A stretch of DNA of 64,000 nucleotides from a virus. How positions within the stretch are numbered: position 1 is the first letter of the stretch; every line of letters starts with the position of its first letter. The position numbers and the translations under genes are program-made. Where the stretch lies: positions 1 through 64,000 of the IMG/VR virus record IMGVR_UViG_3300047548_001122, one strand, 5' to 3'. Below, one piece after another: positions 54,833 to 64,000 of the stretch. The notes beneath the pieces were generated by a model. The model was not told where the DNA came from and made no database searches. It saw nothing but the letters and a program-made list of their open reading frames with translations.

Positions 54833-56908
54833 ATGACAGATCGTTTAAGAGTAACCGAACTTGATTTTGATACTATAAAATCAAATTTAAAAACATTTTT
54901 AAAAAGTCAGAATGAATTTTCAGATTATGATTTTGATGGTTCTGGTTTAAGTGTTCTTTTAGATATATTAGCTTATAATACACACTATAATGCCTACTAT
55001 CTAAACATGATTGCAAATGAATCTTTTTTAGATACTGCATTATTAAGAAATTCGGTTGTTTCACATGCTAAAAAATTTGGTTATGTTCCAAGGTCATCAA
55101 CAGCGGCAAGAGCTACAGTTAATTTTACAATCAACACTTTAGATTCAACTCCCGGCACTTTGACTTTACCTAAGGGATATAAATTTTTAACTAGTTTATT
55201 GGATGACAGACTCTATACTTTTGTCACACTAGAAGATACTACGGTTTCTAAGTCAGGAACAAATTTTGTTTTTTCAAATTTAAAAATATATGAAGGTTCT
55301 TTAAACAGATATTCGTTCAATCATTCCGAATCGTCAAATCCAAAACAAATATTTTCTATACCAGAAACAAACATTGACACCTCAACATTAAAAGTTACTG
55401 TACAACAATCAAGTTCAAATACCGATACTGTTGTTTATAATTTAGCTAGTGATGTAATTAATCTTACTGCAAATTCTAATGTTTATTTCTTACAGGAAGG
55501 AGTAAATAACCAATATGAAATTTATTTCGGTGATAATGTTATTGGTAAAAAACTTCCTGATGGTGGTGTAGTAAGTGTTAGTTATCTCTCAACAAGTGGA
55601 TCAGTAGCCAATAAAGCTAATAATTTTACTGCCACAGGATCAATTTTATCATATACGAATTTTACCGTATCTTCTGTTGCAGCTGCCGCTGGTGGGTCTG
55701 AAAGAGAAACGGTAGATCAAATTAAGTTTGCGGCACCTTTACAGTTTACTTCACAGAATAGAGCAGTAACGAAAAACGATTACGTTAAGATAATACAACA
55801 AAGATATCCACAGTTTGATGCGGTAAACGTATGGGGTGGTGAAGAAAATATTCCTCCAGTTTATGGTAAAGTTTTTATTTCTGCAAAACCAAAATTAGGA
55901 TTTGAAGTTTCCGATACCGAAAAAGATTATTTTATTAATGAAATAGTTAAACCTGTGAGTGTATTAACTGTTACGCCTGAATTTGTAGATGTTGATTATA
56001 ACTTTATTAAATTAATTTCTACTGTCTATTATGATCCAACAAAAACAGATTTGAATACTTCTACTTTACAGTCTAAAGTAACTAGTTCTATAAATTCTTT
56101 TGCAAATCAAAATTTAAATAAATTTAATTCTTTGTTTAGTTCATCAAAGTTGAGAACAAATATTGATAATAGTGATACTTCAATAACTTCAAATGAATTA
56201 GAAATATTTTTATCCAAAAGATTTAGACCCACTTTAAATCAAACAAATACATATACTTTAGATTTTGGTATGGAATTATCTAGAGGAACAACTTTAGATA
56301 ACTTTTATTCTTCACCAAATTTTACAATTTTGGATGAAAATTTAGTTCAGAGAACTTGTTTCTTAGAAGAAGTTCCATCTTCATTTACTGGCGTAGAAAC
56401 AATAACCGTAATAACACCAGGATCAGGATACACATCAACACCAACTATTGAAATTGTTGGTGATGGTCGAGGTGCTAAAGCTTCAGCTATTATCGTTAAC
56501 GGTAAATTAAACTCTGTTGTGGTTACAAATCCTGGAGTAGGATACACCACTGCAACCATAAGAATAATTGGTGGTGGAGGAACAGGAGCAACAGCTGATT
56601 CAGTTTTGGAAAATAGATTCGGTAAAATAAGAATAGCTTATTTTAAACCAGATGAAGTTACAAGTAGAAGTACAAAAGTCATTTTGAATTCTGAAAAAAA
56701 TGAAGGGTTTACAGGAACTATTGATTACGTTTTAGGTAAAGTTACAATTAACGATTTTGCTCCCCTATCGATTGACAATGATTTTGGAGAACTGAGTATT
56801 AATGTTAGACCAAAATCAACCGTATTACAGTCTATAAAAAATAAAATGTTAGCTTTTGACAGTGCTGATCCAACAAGTGTTGTCGTACAATTGAAAGCTG
56901 TAAAGTAA
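54833..56908 (+). CDS. 6: gp6 baseplate wedge protein, 691 aa
   Basis: The N-terminus (LRVTELDFDTIKSNLKTFLKSQ, GSGLSVLLDILAYNTHYNAYYLNMIANESFLDTA) is the conserved gp6/gpJ baseplate domain. gp6 dimers form the inner ring linking wedges. A glycine-rich strand repeat (GVETITVITPGSGYTSTP, VVVTNPGVGYTTA) lies near 525-590. Length close to T4 (660). Confidence 0.93.
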   Translation: MTDRLRVTELDFDTIKSNLKTFLKSQNEFSDYDFDGSGLSVLLDILAYNTHYNAYYLNMIANESFLDTALLRNSVVSHAKKFGYVPRSSTAARATVNFTINTLDSTPGTLTLPKGYKFLTSLLDDRLYTFVTLEDTTVSKSGTNFVFSNLKIYEGSLNRYSFNHSESSNPKQIFSIPETNIDTSTLKVTVQQSSSNTDTVVYNLASDVINLTANSNVYFLQEGVNNQYEIYFGDNVIGKKLPDGGVVSVSYLSTSGSVANKANNFTATGSILSYTNFTVSSVAAAAGGSERETVDQIKFAAPLQFTSQNRAVTKNDYVKIIQQRYPQFDAVNVWGGEENIPPVYGKVFISAKPKLGFEVSDTEKDYFINEIVKPVSVLTVTPEFVDVDYNFIKLISTVYYDPTKTDLNTSTLQSKVTSSINSFANQNLNKFNSLFSSSKLRTNIDNSDTSITSNELEIFLSKRFRPTLNQTNTYTLDFGMELSRGTTLDNFYSSPNFTILDENLVQRTCFLEEVPSSFTGVETITVITPGSGYTSTPTIEIVGDGRGAKASAIIVNGKLNSVVVTNPGVGYTTATIRIIGGGGTGATADSVLENRFGKIRIAYFKPDEVTSRSTKVILNSEKNEGFTGTIDYVLGKVTINDFAPLSIDNDFGELSINVRPKSTVLQSIKNKMLAFDSADPTSVVVQLKAVK

Positions 56909-56909
56909 A

Positions 56910-59702
56910 ATGTCACAATTAGTCACTTCTAGTTTAGTATCGAGCCAACTTCCCGATTTTGTTAGATCGGATAATCCTAAATTCGTACTATTTTTGGAAA
57001 AATATTACGAGTGGTTGGAAAAAAGTAATAATGTAATTTTTGAAACGAATACTTTATACGACTCTAAAGATTTAGATATTGCTGATGAATACTATTTAAA
57101 TGAGATAGTAAAGGAAATATTACCTTATTTTCCAAAAGAAATTCTTTTAGACAAATCAAAATTTATAAAACAAGTAGGAGAGTTTTATAGAAGCAAAGGC
57201 ACTCCTGAATCTCTAAAATTCCTTTTTAGAATATTATATAATGAAGAAATCGAAGTTTATTTTCCCAAAGAACAGGTACTAAAACTATCGGACGGAAAAT
57301 GGGTTCTTCCTTTATCTTTGAGAGTTGAAACAGGTGATAATAATATTTTTGATATTGAACGTTGCAAAATAACAGGTACGTCATCAAAATCAACAGCTAT
57401 TGTTGAGAAGGTTATAAAATCTGTTGATAGACAATTAGGTATTCAATATATTGAACTGTATATTTCAAATATCGAAAAATTATTTACCACTGGTGAAAAC
57501 GTAACAACAACAATAGTTAGAACTGATGGTACTGAAGATTTTGTTACTGCAAAATTAATTGGATCACTTTCTGAAATTAAAATTGATCCTAGAAATAGAG
57601 GATTATTTTATAATGGTTACGACCCTGAACTAAATTATGATGGCGATCCAGTTACAATTGTTGGAGGATTAAATCCTACATCAAATAATCCTATTGGTGC
57701 TATAGCAACAGTAGGTAATGTTTTAAAAGGTTCGGTAGATGATGTTTTAATTACTAATGGAGGTTTTGGATTTAGAAGTCCTATTCTATATCAGAATTCT
57801 TCAATATTAGATTTTAATGGTGGGTTTAAGGATGTTCTTTTGGGTGCTGAAGCAAAAGCTCAAATACTTTTATTAAATGAAAAAGTATATAGAACTGTGA
57901 ATGTTAGTAATATAACCATAGAAAGTTTTTATGGTTCAAATATTAATGCTATTGATAATTTAGCAAATACAAAAACCATTAATGAATTAACCACGAAACA
58001 AACATTAAATGTTTTTCCAATTTCTTATGTTACAGTAGAATCTTCTGGTGGTGGGTATAAAACAAAACCAGATTTAAATTTTTATAGTTTGTATATGGAA
58101 GAACTTGAAGATACGTTGGTTATATCTTCAGCTACAGCCGTTAAAGACACAAATGTACTATTAGATGAATCTCAAGATTTAACACTCTCTTTTGAACCAG
58201 GTGAATCCGTTAGATTATTTTTAAAGAACAGATATGAAGAAGTAAAGATTGTAGCTAATGTTTCATCTAATACAATAACTTTTTTTGATAATTTTGAAAA
58301 TAATATTGACAATCTTTCTGTTTATAAATTGAACAGAAGAAAATTGACTGAAGTTGGTTCACTGGGCAGAATAGAAATCATAAATGGTGGTAATGGATAT
58401 AATGTTGGTGATTCATTAGTTTTCAGTAGTAATGGAAGAGGATATGGAGCAAATGCTAACGTAACTTCCGTACATGCAGGAAATAATGGAATTAAAACTG
58501 TAGAATTTTATGAAACAACCGATTATATAAGAGGTGGTGAAGGATACACAAGAGCAGATTTACCAACAGTAACAGTCACATCTTCTGGTGGTTCTAACGC
58601 TGTTCTTAAAGTCACCGAAATTTTAGGAGACGGGGTATCAACTGATATTTCTACAACTAGAATTGGTGCCATTTCCACAATTAGAGTAGTAAGTTATGGT
58701 TATGATTACATTGCATCTCCTATAGTCTCGTTAAGAAATGCTGATATATTATTGAGTAACGTTACTGAAGGTGAGATTTATGTAGCCAATAGTAAAGTTT
58801 ACCAAGGAGATACTAATGCAACTTCCTCATGGTCGGCTTACGTTGACAAATATTTTACCGCTAATAACTTCCTACGTGTTTATGACTATAAAGGAACTTT
58901 TGATAACGATTTACCAGTAAAATCCGATGATGATGTGACAACAGGAAATGTTATCTCTTACTCTGCTTATGGTGACGGTAAAGCTAAAGCAACAGCTACT
59001 TTTGAAAACGGATTGATTCGTTATCCTGGAATTTATTTGAATACTGATGGACAACCAAGTTCAGATCAAAAACTTCAAGACGATAAAAAGTACCATAACT
59101 ATTCATATGTTATTAATACAACAAACGAAAATTATAAGTTCAAGAAAACTTTACAAGAAGTTTTACACCCTATAGGCATGAAGTCGTTTGCAACCAGAAT
59201 TGATACTAATCCTAAACAAGCTTCAACTAAGAATTTGAGTATTATATATTTGACTCAAGATATACATTCGAATACGTTTAATATATCGAATTCTACAAAC
59301 AATATGATTTCCACATCATTGACACCCAATGTACAATCGGAAATTATTGTTGGTGATATTATCATATTGAAGAATTTGGAAAAACAGTTAGTTGGAACAG
59401 CAAACATAGTTTCCAGTTCTAATGTGATTACAGGTAACGGCACCAACTTTATAAATGATATTGTTGATGGCCAGACGATCTACCTATCATCTGGCAATAC
59501 AATAGTAGTGAAAACTGTGGTTAATGCAAATACAATTTTTGCAGAGTCTAGCTTAAATATCACCTCAAATGATTTATTGATTAATGTGTCTTTCGATGAG
59601 ACTAGAGAAGTAACATTTGTAAATTCTAACACCGTTCTTGTAGATACTAACTTTACTGCCACAAACAATTTCGTTTCAGTAATCGTACAAAAAGTGAGAT
59701 AA
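56910..59702 (+). CDS. gp7-like baseplate wedge / structural protein, 930 aa
   Basis: Follows gp6 and precedes gp8, the position of T4 gene 7. Opening QLPDFVRSDNPKFVLFLEKYYEWLE and FYRSKGTPESLKFLFRILYNEEIE are typical of the cyanophage-type protein in this slot. Further on are glycine-rich strand repeats (INGGNGYNVGDSL; GEGYTRADLPTVTVTSSGG). Assignment to gp7 is by position. Confidence 0.72.
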   Translation: MSQLVTSSLVSSQLPDFVRSDNPKFVLFLEKYYEWLEKSNNVIFETNTLYDSKDLDIADEYYLNEIVKEILPYFPKEILLDKSKFIKQVGEFYRSKGTPESLKFLFRILYNEEIEVYFPKEQVLKLSDGKWVLPLSLRVETGDNNIFDIERCKITGTSSKSTAIVEKVIKSVDRQLGIQYIELYISNIEKLFTTGENVTTTIVRTDGTEDFVTAKLIGSLSEIKIDPRNRGLFYNGYDPELNYDGDPVTIVGGLNPTSNNPIGAIATVGNVLKGSVDDVLITNGGFGFRSPILYQNSSILDFNGGFKDVLLGAEAKAQILLLNEKVYRTVNVSNITIESFYGSNINAIDNLANTKTINELTTKQTLNVFPISYVTVESSGGGYKTKPDLNFYSLYMEELEDTLVISSATAVKDTNVLLDESQDLTLSFEPGESVRLFLKNRYEEVKIVANVSSNTITFFDNFENNIDNLSVYKLNRRKLTEVGSLGRIEIINGGNGYNVGDSLVFSSNGRGYGANANVTSVHAGNNGIKTVEFYETTDYIRGGEGYTRADLPTVTVTSSGGSNAVLKVTEILGDGVSTDISTTRIGAISTIRVVSYGYDYIASPIVSLRNADILLSNVTEGEIYVANSKVYQGDTNATSSWSAYVDKYFTANNFLRVYDYKGTFDNDLPVKSDDDVTTGNVISYSAYGDGKAKATATFENGLIRYPGIYLNTDGQPSSDQKLQDDKKYHNYSYVINTTNENYKFKKTLQEVLHPIGMKSFATRIDTNPKQASTKNLSIIYLTQDIHSNTFNISNSTNNMISTSLTPNVQSEIIVGDIIILKNLEKQLVGTANIVSSSNVITGNGTNFINDIVDGQTIYLSSGNTIVVKTVVNANTIFAESSLNITSNDLLINVSFDETREVTFVNSNTVLVDTNFTATNNFVSVIVQKVR

Positions 59703-59710
59703 ATAAGTCC

Positions 59711-61048
59711 ATGTCCTCAATTATAACAAACAATTTTTCTACTTTAATTGCACAACAGTTCATCAATATATTGGATGTTGGTGCAAATTCTTACCTTCCT
59801 TTATCAAGAAGGTCATATGTTTTTGCAACTTTAGGAAAACAGACGGTTTGGAATGAAAACGATACTGCTCCTACTCCAGGTCAATCAACTAGAGACTTGA
59901 TTGATTTTAGTGATAGGGCAATTGTTGCAAAAAGAATTGATTTGGATAGTGTTTCATTTGTTGTTCCCAGATACAATTGGACCTCTGGAGTAACATATTC
60001 TAGATACGGTTGTACAATTTGCCCAATAGGAACACCATTCTACGTTTTGAATTCTAAAGGTCAAGTTTTTAAGTGTTTAGATAATAATGGAAATTCTGCA
60101 TCCACCGATGAACCTGAATTATTTTTATCTGCAACATCCTTAGAAGAGCCATATTTTTTAACCTCCGATGGTTATAAGTGGAAATATTTGTACACTTTAA
60201 GTTCAAATCAGAAACAAAAATTTTTAAACGAAGAATGGATGCCAGTAACATTCAATCGATTCGTTAAAGCTGCCGCCATTAATAGAAGTATTGATATTGT
60301 TAGACTGACAAATTCTGGAAATAATTATGTTGATGGTCCAAATCAAAACATCATAACAATCGAAGGTGATGGAAGAAATGCGGTATTGAAAGCAAACGTA
60401 GTTGGTGGACAAGTAATTGATATTGTTGTACAGAGTAGAGGACAAGATTATACGAAAGCAAACCTTTCTTTTACTGATATTGCCGGTGGCGTTGGAACTG
60501 GAGCTTCAGCTGTTGTTACATTATCGCCACAAAACGGTCACGGATATGACCCAGTAGAGGAATTATATGCTAATACTGTTATGTTTAATGTTGATTTTGA
60601 AGGCAGTGTTGGTGGTTTATTTCCGGCAGAAAACGAATTTAGAGAAGTTACTTTACTTTACAATCCTTATGTTCGAGGAACAGAAACTTTAGCTTCAAGT
60701 ACATTTTATGAGATGTATAGCGAAATTCTAGTTTCACCTGGTGTTGGAGATTATAATAATGATGAAGTTATTATACAGGGAGAAGATTTAGAAACTGCAA
60801 CATTTAGTGCTGAAGTAATTGCTTTCGATGAAGGAACAAACGTAATTTATGTTAATAATTTAAGAGGAACATTTTCACCAAACTCTCCAATTAAAGGATT
60901 AACAAGTGGAGCGATAAGAATTGGTATTAATTCGAATCCACCACCATTGCAGTTATATTCGGGAAAAGTTTTATTTGTTTCCGATAAAGTACCAGTTACT
61001 AGAGATCCAGACCAAACAGATAGAATAAGATTTATTTTAAGTTTCTAA
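59711..61048 (+). CDS. 8: gp8-like baseplate wedge protein, 445 aa
   Basis: NSKGQVFKCLDNNGNSASTDEP and LTSDGYKWKYLYTLSSNQKQKFL are gp8 hallmarks. Longer than T4 gp8 (334), the extra part being C-terminal strands. GATAAATA and the stop of the previous gene lie just upstream; no clear ribosome site is visible. Confidence 0.85.
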   Translation: MSSIITNNFSTLIAQQFINILDVGANSYLPLSRRSYVFATLGKQTVWNENDTAPTPGQSTRDLIDFSDRAIVAKRIDLDSVSFVVPRYNWTSGVTYSRYGCTICPIGTPFYVLNSKGQVFKCLDNNGNSASTDEPELFLSATSLEEPYFLTSDGYKWKYLYTLSSNQKQKFLNEEWMPVTFNRFVKAAAINRSIDIVRLTNSGNNYVDGPNQNIITIEGDGRNAVLKANVVGGQVIDIVVQSRGQDYTKANLSFTDIAGGVGTGASAVVTLSPQNGHGYDPVEELYANTVMFNVDFEGSVGGLFPAENEFREVTLLYNPYVRGTETLASSTFYEMYSEILVSPGVGDYNNDEVIIQGEDLETATFSAEVIAFDEGTNVIYVNNLRGTFSPNSPIKGLTSGAIRIGINSNPPPLQLYSGKVLFVSDKVPVTRDPDQTDRIRFILSF

Positions 61049-61059
61049 AAGAGGAATAA

Positions 61060-64000
61060 ATGACTAAGCTTTTTAATTACGATCCATATTTTGACGATTT
61101 TGATGAAGATAAAAATTTCATGCGAGTTCTTTTTAGACCTGGTTATTCACTTCAGGCTAGAGAGTTAACTCAACTGCAAACTATTTTATCCAATCAAATA
61201 GAAAAGTTTGGCAACCATATTTTTAAAAATGGAAGTCCTATAACTGGTGGAAAAGTATCTTTAGATGATAGAGCTTATTATTTAATTTTAAAATCACAAT
61301 ATTCTGGACAAGATATAGTTTTAGAAGATTTTTTAGGTAAAACAATTGTTTCTTATAATTCAACAAAAATAATTAGAGCTAAAGTTATTGCAATTGATAA
61401 TTCAACAGCTTTTCCAATTTTGATTGTAAAATATTTAAGTGGAGATTTTTTTACTGAGGGTGATGAATTAAAAATATACGGACAAAATATTTTTGCCGAA
61501 CTTGCAGACACGGATGCTACAGGTCGTTCTTATGTTGCCAGTATACAGGATGGTATTTACTATTTTAAAGGTCAATTTGTTAAAATTTCTCCTCAGTTTT
61601 TAGTTTTAGAAATTTTTTATAGATTAGGGTTGAATTCTACAACTATCAATAAACAACCTTCATATAGAATAGGTATTGAATTTGAAGAATTGGTTATTGA
61701 TGAAATCGATGATGTCAGTCTTTTAGATCCTGCTCAAGGTTCATTTAACTATCAAGCTCCTGGTGCTACAAGATATAAAATTAATACTACTTTAAGTAAA
61801 AGAACACTTGATTCTGTTGACGAATCTTCTTTCTTTGAAGTATTAAGAATTGTTGAAGGTGTAAAAACAAAAGAAATAGATTATCCTATTTACAGTGAAA
61901 TTGAAAAAACTTTAGCTAGAAGAACTTTTGAAGAATCTGGAAACTACACAGTCGATCCTTTTGTAATCTCACTTGAAGAAGATTATGTGGATACTTCAAA
62001 CAGCAATTATGTTGATCCTGATTATTTCACTGCGGTTTTAGATCCAGGTAAAGCATATGTTGGTGGTTATGAGGTTCAAACTATTGCTCCAACAAAATTG
62101 CAGGTTGCTAGAGGAAGAACAACAGCAAATGTTAATGACTATGATTTACCTACGAATTATTCAAGTTATTTTTATGCGGCAAATGTACATGGTTCATTAA
62201 CAATTTCCGACTTTGATTTGTTTGATATTCATTGTGCCAATCATTCAAGTGTAAGTCTCGCTTCAACAACAGAATATAATTCATCTAAAATAGGCACACT
62301 TCGTGCTCACATGATGAAATATGACACATCAACAGCTTCCGATAACGGCACCACACATAAGTTTACGATAAACGTTTTTGATGTAAATGCTTCATCTATT
62401 ACAGGTTCATTAGCATCTTCCGGTTCGAATACTAGGTATGTTGTTTTACCTTCTTCATTTGCTCAACTTCCATCAGACAGTTATGCTGGTATGTTCTTTA
62501 GTATAAAGGATGGTGCCGGCGCTAGTTTGGCTCCAATCAGAATTGAAGGTTCGGACGGTTCAGCAAAAGCAATATGGTTATCTTCTGCTTTACCATTTAC
62601 ACCAGCTTCAAATACATTTTCAATCGATTCAGACTTTAAAACTTCAGAATCAATTGTATTAAAAGATGGAACAGCAAAAGTTTTTGCGGCAGATATTGAT
62701 TCCGAATCTAAAGATAACGATGGTTTTTCTTTCATAACAGAACCAAATAGACAAGGTTTAATTTTTGATGTTCCCTATGAAGCAATAAAAGCAAATACAA
62801 TTACTAATTTTGATTTCTTTGCTAGAAAAGTTTATTCAAACAAAGTTTCTAACGCCGGCGGTGTAATCACTCTGGCTACATCTGGTACAGACACTTTTGC
62901 TTTTGCTGGAACTCCAGGAACTTTATCTGATAATGTTATTTTAAATAATATTATCTGTTTCATTCGTTACGATTCGGCGTCAAATGGTACTTCTGGAATT
63001 ACACCAAATACTGTTTGTAGTTTAGCTAATAATTTATTTACTGTAACTGCTATTAACGATTCCACACTTGAAATAGATTTTAATACTGCCGGTGTTCGTG
63101 CTGACTTTATTGTTACAACTAAAGTTAATAATGCCGAAGATGGAACAAATGGTGCGATACGTGTAAAAACAATGTATCCACTATCGAACACTAAACACGA
63201 AGCCGTTGCATATACTGTTGATACTACAACAGGATTAACTTTAGCAAACACTGGAACAGTTACTCCAATTTCCGGTGGTTATGTTTTCCCAGATTTGGGT
63301 GTAACGTATTTTGATAATGAAGCGTTGACTGATGAAGGAACCGTAAGAAAATTAAAAACACCTGGCGTTCCTGTGAGTTTGCAAGTTCCTGATGTTTATG
63401 AAATTGTAAAAATCATTGATTCTAGAACTACCACAGGTAATATCACAACAGCTATGCTAACTGACCCAGCATACGATGTTACAAATAGATACGAATTTGA
63501 TAATGGTCAAAGAAAAACACATTACGATCATGCCACAATTAAACTAAAAAGAGGTTTTAGTTCACCTGTCGGTGGATCAATTTATGTAATGTACAATTAT
63601 ATGAGGCACAGTCAAGCACCATCGCCACAAAATATAGGATTGTTTACGGTTGATTCTTACCTTGGTGGTGGATCGAACATTACATATGATACCATTTCTA
63701 AATTTTTAGATAGAGATAAAGGAAAGTTTTTATCAGGTAGATCATCATTCGACTTTAGACCAACTAGAGAAATCGCAGGAGATTCCATTTCAGGAGCAGT
63801 TTGTCCTGATCCTGATTTTACTGCCGAACTTTCTTTCCAGAATTTCTTAGGAAGAGTAGATAAAATTGTTATTAAACCTTCTAAAGAAATCGTAGTAATT
63901 TCTGGCGAGTCTGCTGTTAAACCTTTACCTCCGCCAAATGACATTAACGACATGTTAATTTACACGTTGTATATTCCACCTTATACAGAAAGTGTAAAAG
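61060..64000 (+). CDS. DUF4815-type virion structural protein, 3' end outside window
   Basis: AAGAGGAA before ATG at 61060; the frame stays open to the window edge (over 980 residues). The N-terminus YDPYFDDFDEDKNFMRVLF, then RPGYSLQARELTQLQTIL and GNHIFKNGSPITGG, is the DUF4815 signature of T4-like aquatic phages, thought to be a baseplate or fibre component. Later regions are Ser/Thr/Gly-rich beta strands typical of extended fibres. Confidence 0.82.
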   Translation, partial: MTKLFNYDPYFDDFDEDKNFMRVLFRPGYSLQARELTQLQTILSNQIEKFGNHIFKNGSPITGGKVSLDDRAYYLILKSQYSGQDIVLEDFLGKTIVSYNSTKIIRAKVIAIDNSTAFPILIVKYLSGDFFTEGDELKIYGQNIFAELADTDATGRSYVASIQDGIYYFKGQFVKISPQFLVLEIFYRLGLNSTTINKQPSYRIGIEFEELVIDEIDDVSLLDPAQGSFNYQAPGATRYKINTTLSKRTLDSVDESSFFEVLRIVEGVKTKEIDYPIYSEIEKTLARRTFEESGNYTVDPFVISLEEDYVDTSNSNYVDPDYFTAVLDPGKAYVGGYEVQTIAPTKLQVARGRTTANVNDYDLPTNYSSYFYAANVHGSLTISDFDLFDIHCANHSSVSLASTTEYNSSKIGTLRAHMMKYDTSTASDNGTTHKFTINVFDVNASSITGSLASSGSNTRYVVLPSSFAQLPSDSYAGMFFSIKDGAGASLAPIRIEGSDGSAKAIWLSSALPFTPASNTFSIDSDFKTSESIVLKDGTAKVFAADIDSESKDNDGFSFITEPNRQGLIFDVPYEAIKANTITNFDFFARKVYSNKVSNAGGVITLATSGTDTFAFAGTPGTLSDNVILNNIICFIRYDSASNGTSGITPNTVCSLANNLFTVTAINDSTLEIDFNTAGVRADFIVTTKVNNAEDGTNGAIRVKTMYPLSNTKHEAVAYTVDTTTGLTLANTGTVTPISGGYVFPDLGVTYFDNEALTDEGTVRKLKTPGVPVSLQVPDVYEIVKIIDSRTTTGNITTAMLTDPAYDVTNRYEFDNGQRKTHYDHATIKLKRGFSSPVGGSIYVMYNYMRHSQAPSPQNIGLFTVDSYLGGGSNITYDTISKFLDRDKGKFLSGRSSFDFRPTREIAGDSISGAVCPDPDFTAELSFQNFLGRVDKIVIKPSKEIVVISGESAVKPLPPPNDINDMLIYTLYIPPYTESVK

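Overview
The window looks like part of a large, AT-rich, T4-like (straboviral/cyanophage-type) bacteriophage genome. The evidence is a T4 core: rnh, dsbA, 33, 59 and 32, and a tail block with homologues of gp26, gp54, gp4, gp48, gp53, gp27, gp5, gp25, gp6, gp7 and gp8. A PQQ precursor peptide gene (pqqA, 35641-35715) of the type carried by methylotrophic betaproteobacteria suggests a methylotroph host such as a freshwater member of the Methylophilaceae. The permuted tmRNA fits a proteobacterial host; the host assignment is inference.

Layout. (1) 1-9300: short, tightly packed, mostly unknown early-type genes on the + strand, driven by repeated strong sigma70-like promoters whose transcripts share a leader resembling TGTTGAGTGATTG. 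(2) 9307-18202: an RNA island with about 30 tRNA genes covering all 20 amino acids, a tRNA-Leu(UAA) interrupted by a group I intron, an HNH endonuclease beside it, a candidate UAA-reading tRNA inside a ~1 kb highly structured noncoding RNA, and spacers that fold into long hairpins starting at the CCA of the upstream tRNA. (3) 18320-31268: auxiliary metabolism (AhpC, a 23-residue CPSC peptide and AhpD; a sugar cassette of nucleotidyltransferase-cupin fusion, GT2 and GalE; ClpP), the RNase H/FEN exonuclease, two phosphoesterases, and a second run of short early genes. (4) 31340-35212: secreted proteins, lipoproteins and an MGME1/RecB-like nuclease. (5) 35213-35715: a circularly permuted tmRNA gene followed by its own promoter and pqqA. 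(6) 35845-41240: cell-wall enzymes (SleB-like hydrolase, D,D-carboxypeptidase) mixed with the T4 replication/late-transcription genes dsbA, 33, 59 and 32. (7) 41268-47690, minus strand: virion transglycosylase, tape measure, tail assembly chaperone with a likely -1 frameshift, tube initiator and head completion protein. (8) 47720-64000, + strand: baseplate hub and wedge genes, running off the right edge inside a DUF4815-type structural gene.

How they work together. The tRNAs, tmRNA, intron and structured RNAs make translation partly independent of the host. AhpC/AhpD, PqqA and ClpP look like genes that adjust host metabolism or stress during infection. gp33/gp59/gp32 link replication to late transcription, and the right third builds the contractile-tail baseplate.

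Limits: every homology call is by eye from motifs and remembered family patterns. Names of the unknown small proteins, exact RNA ends and promoter activity are untested.
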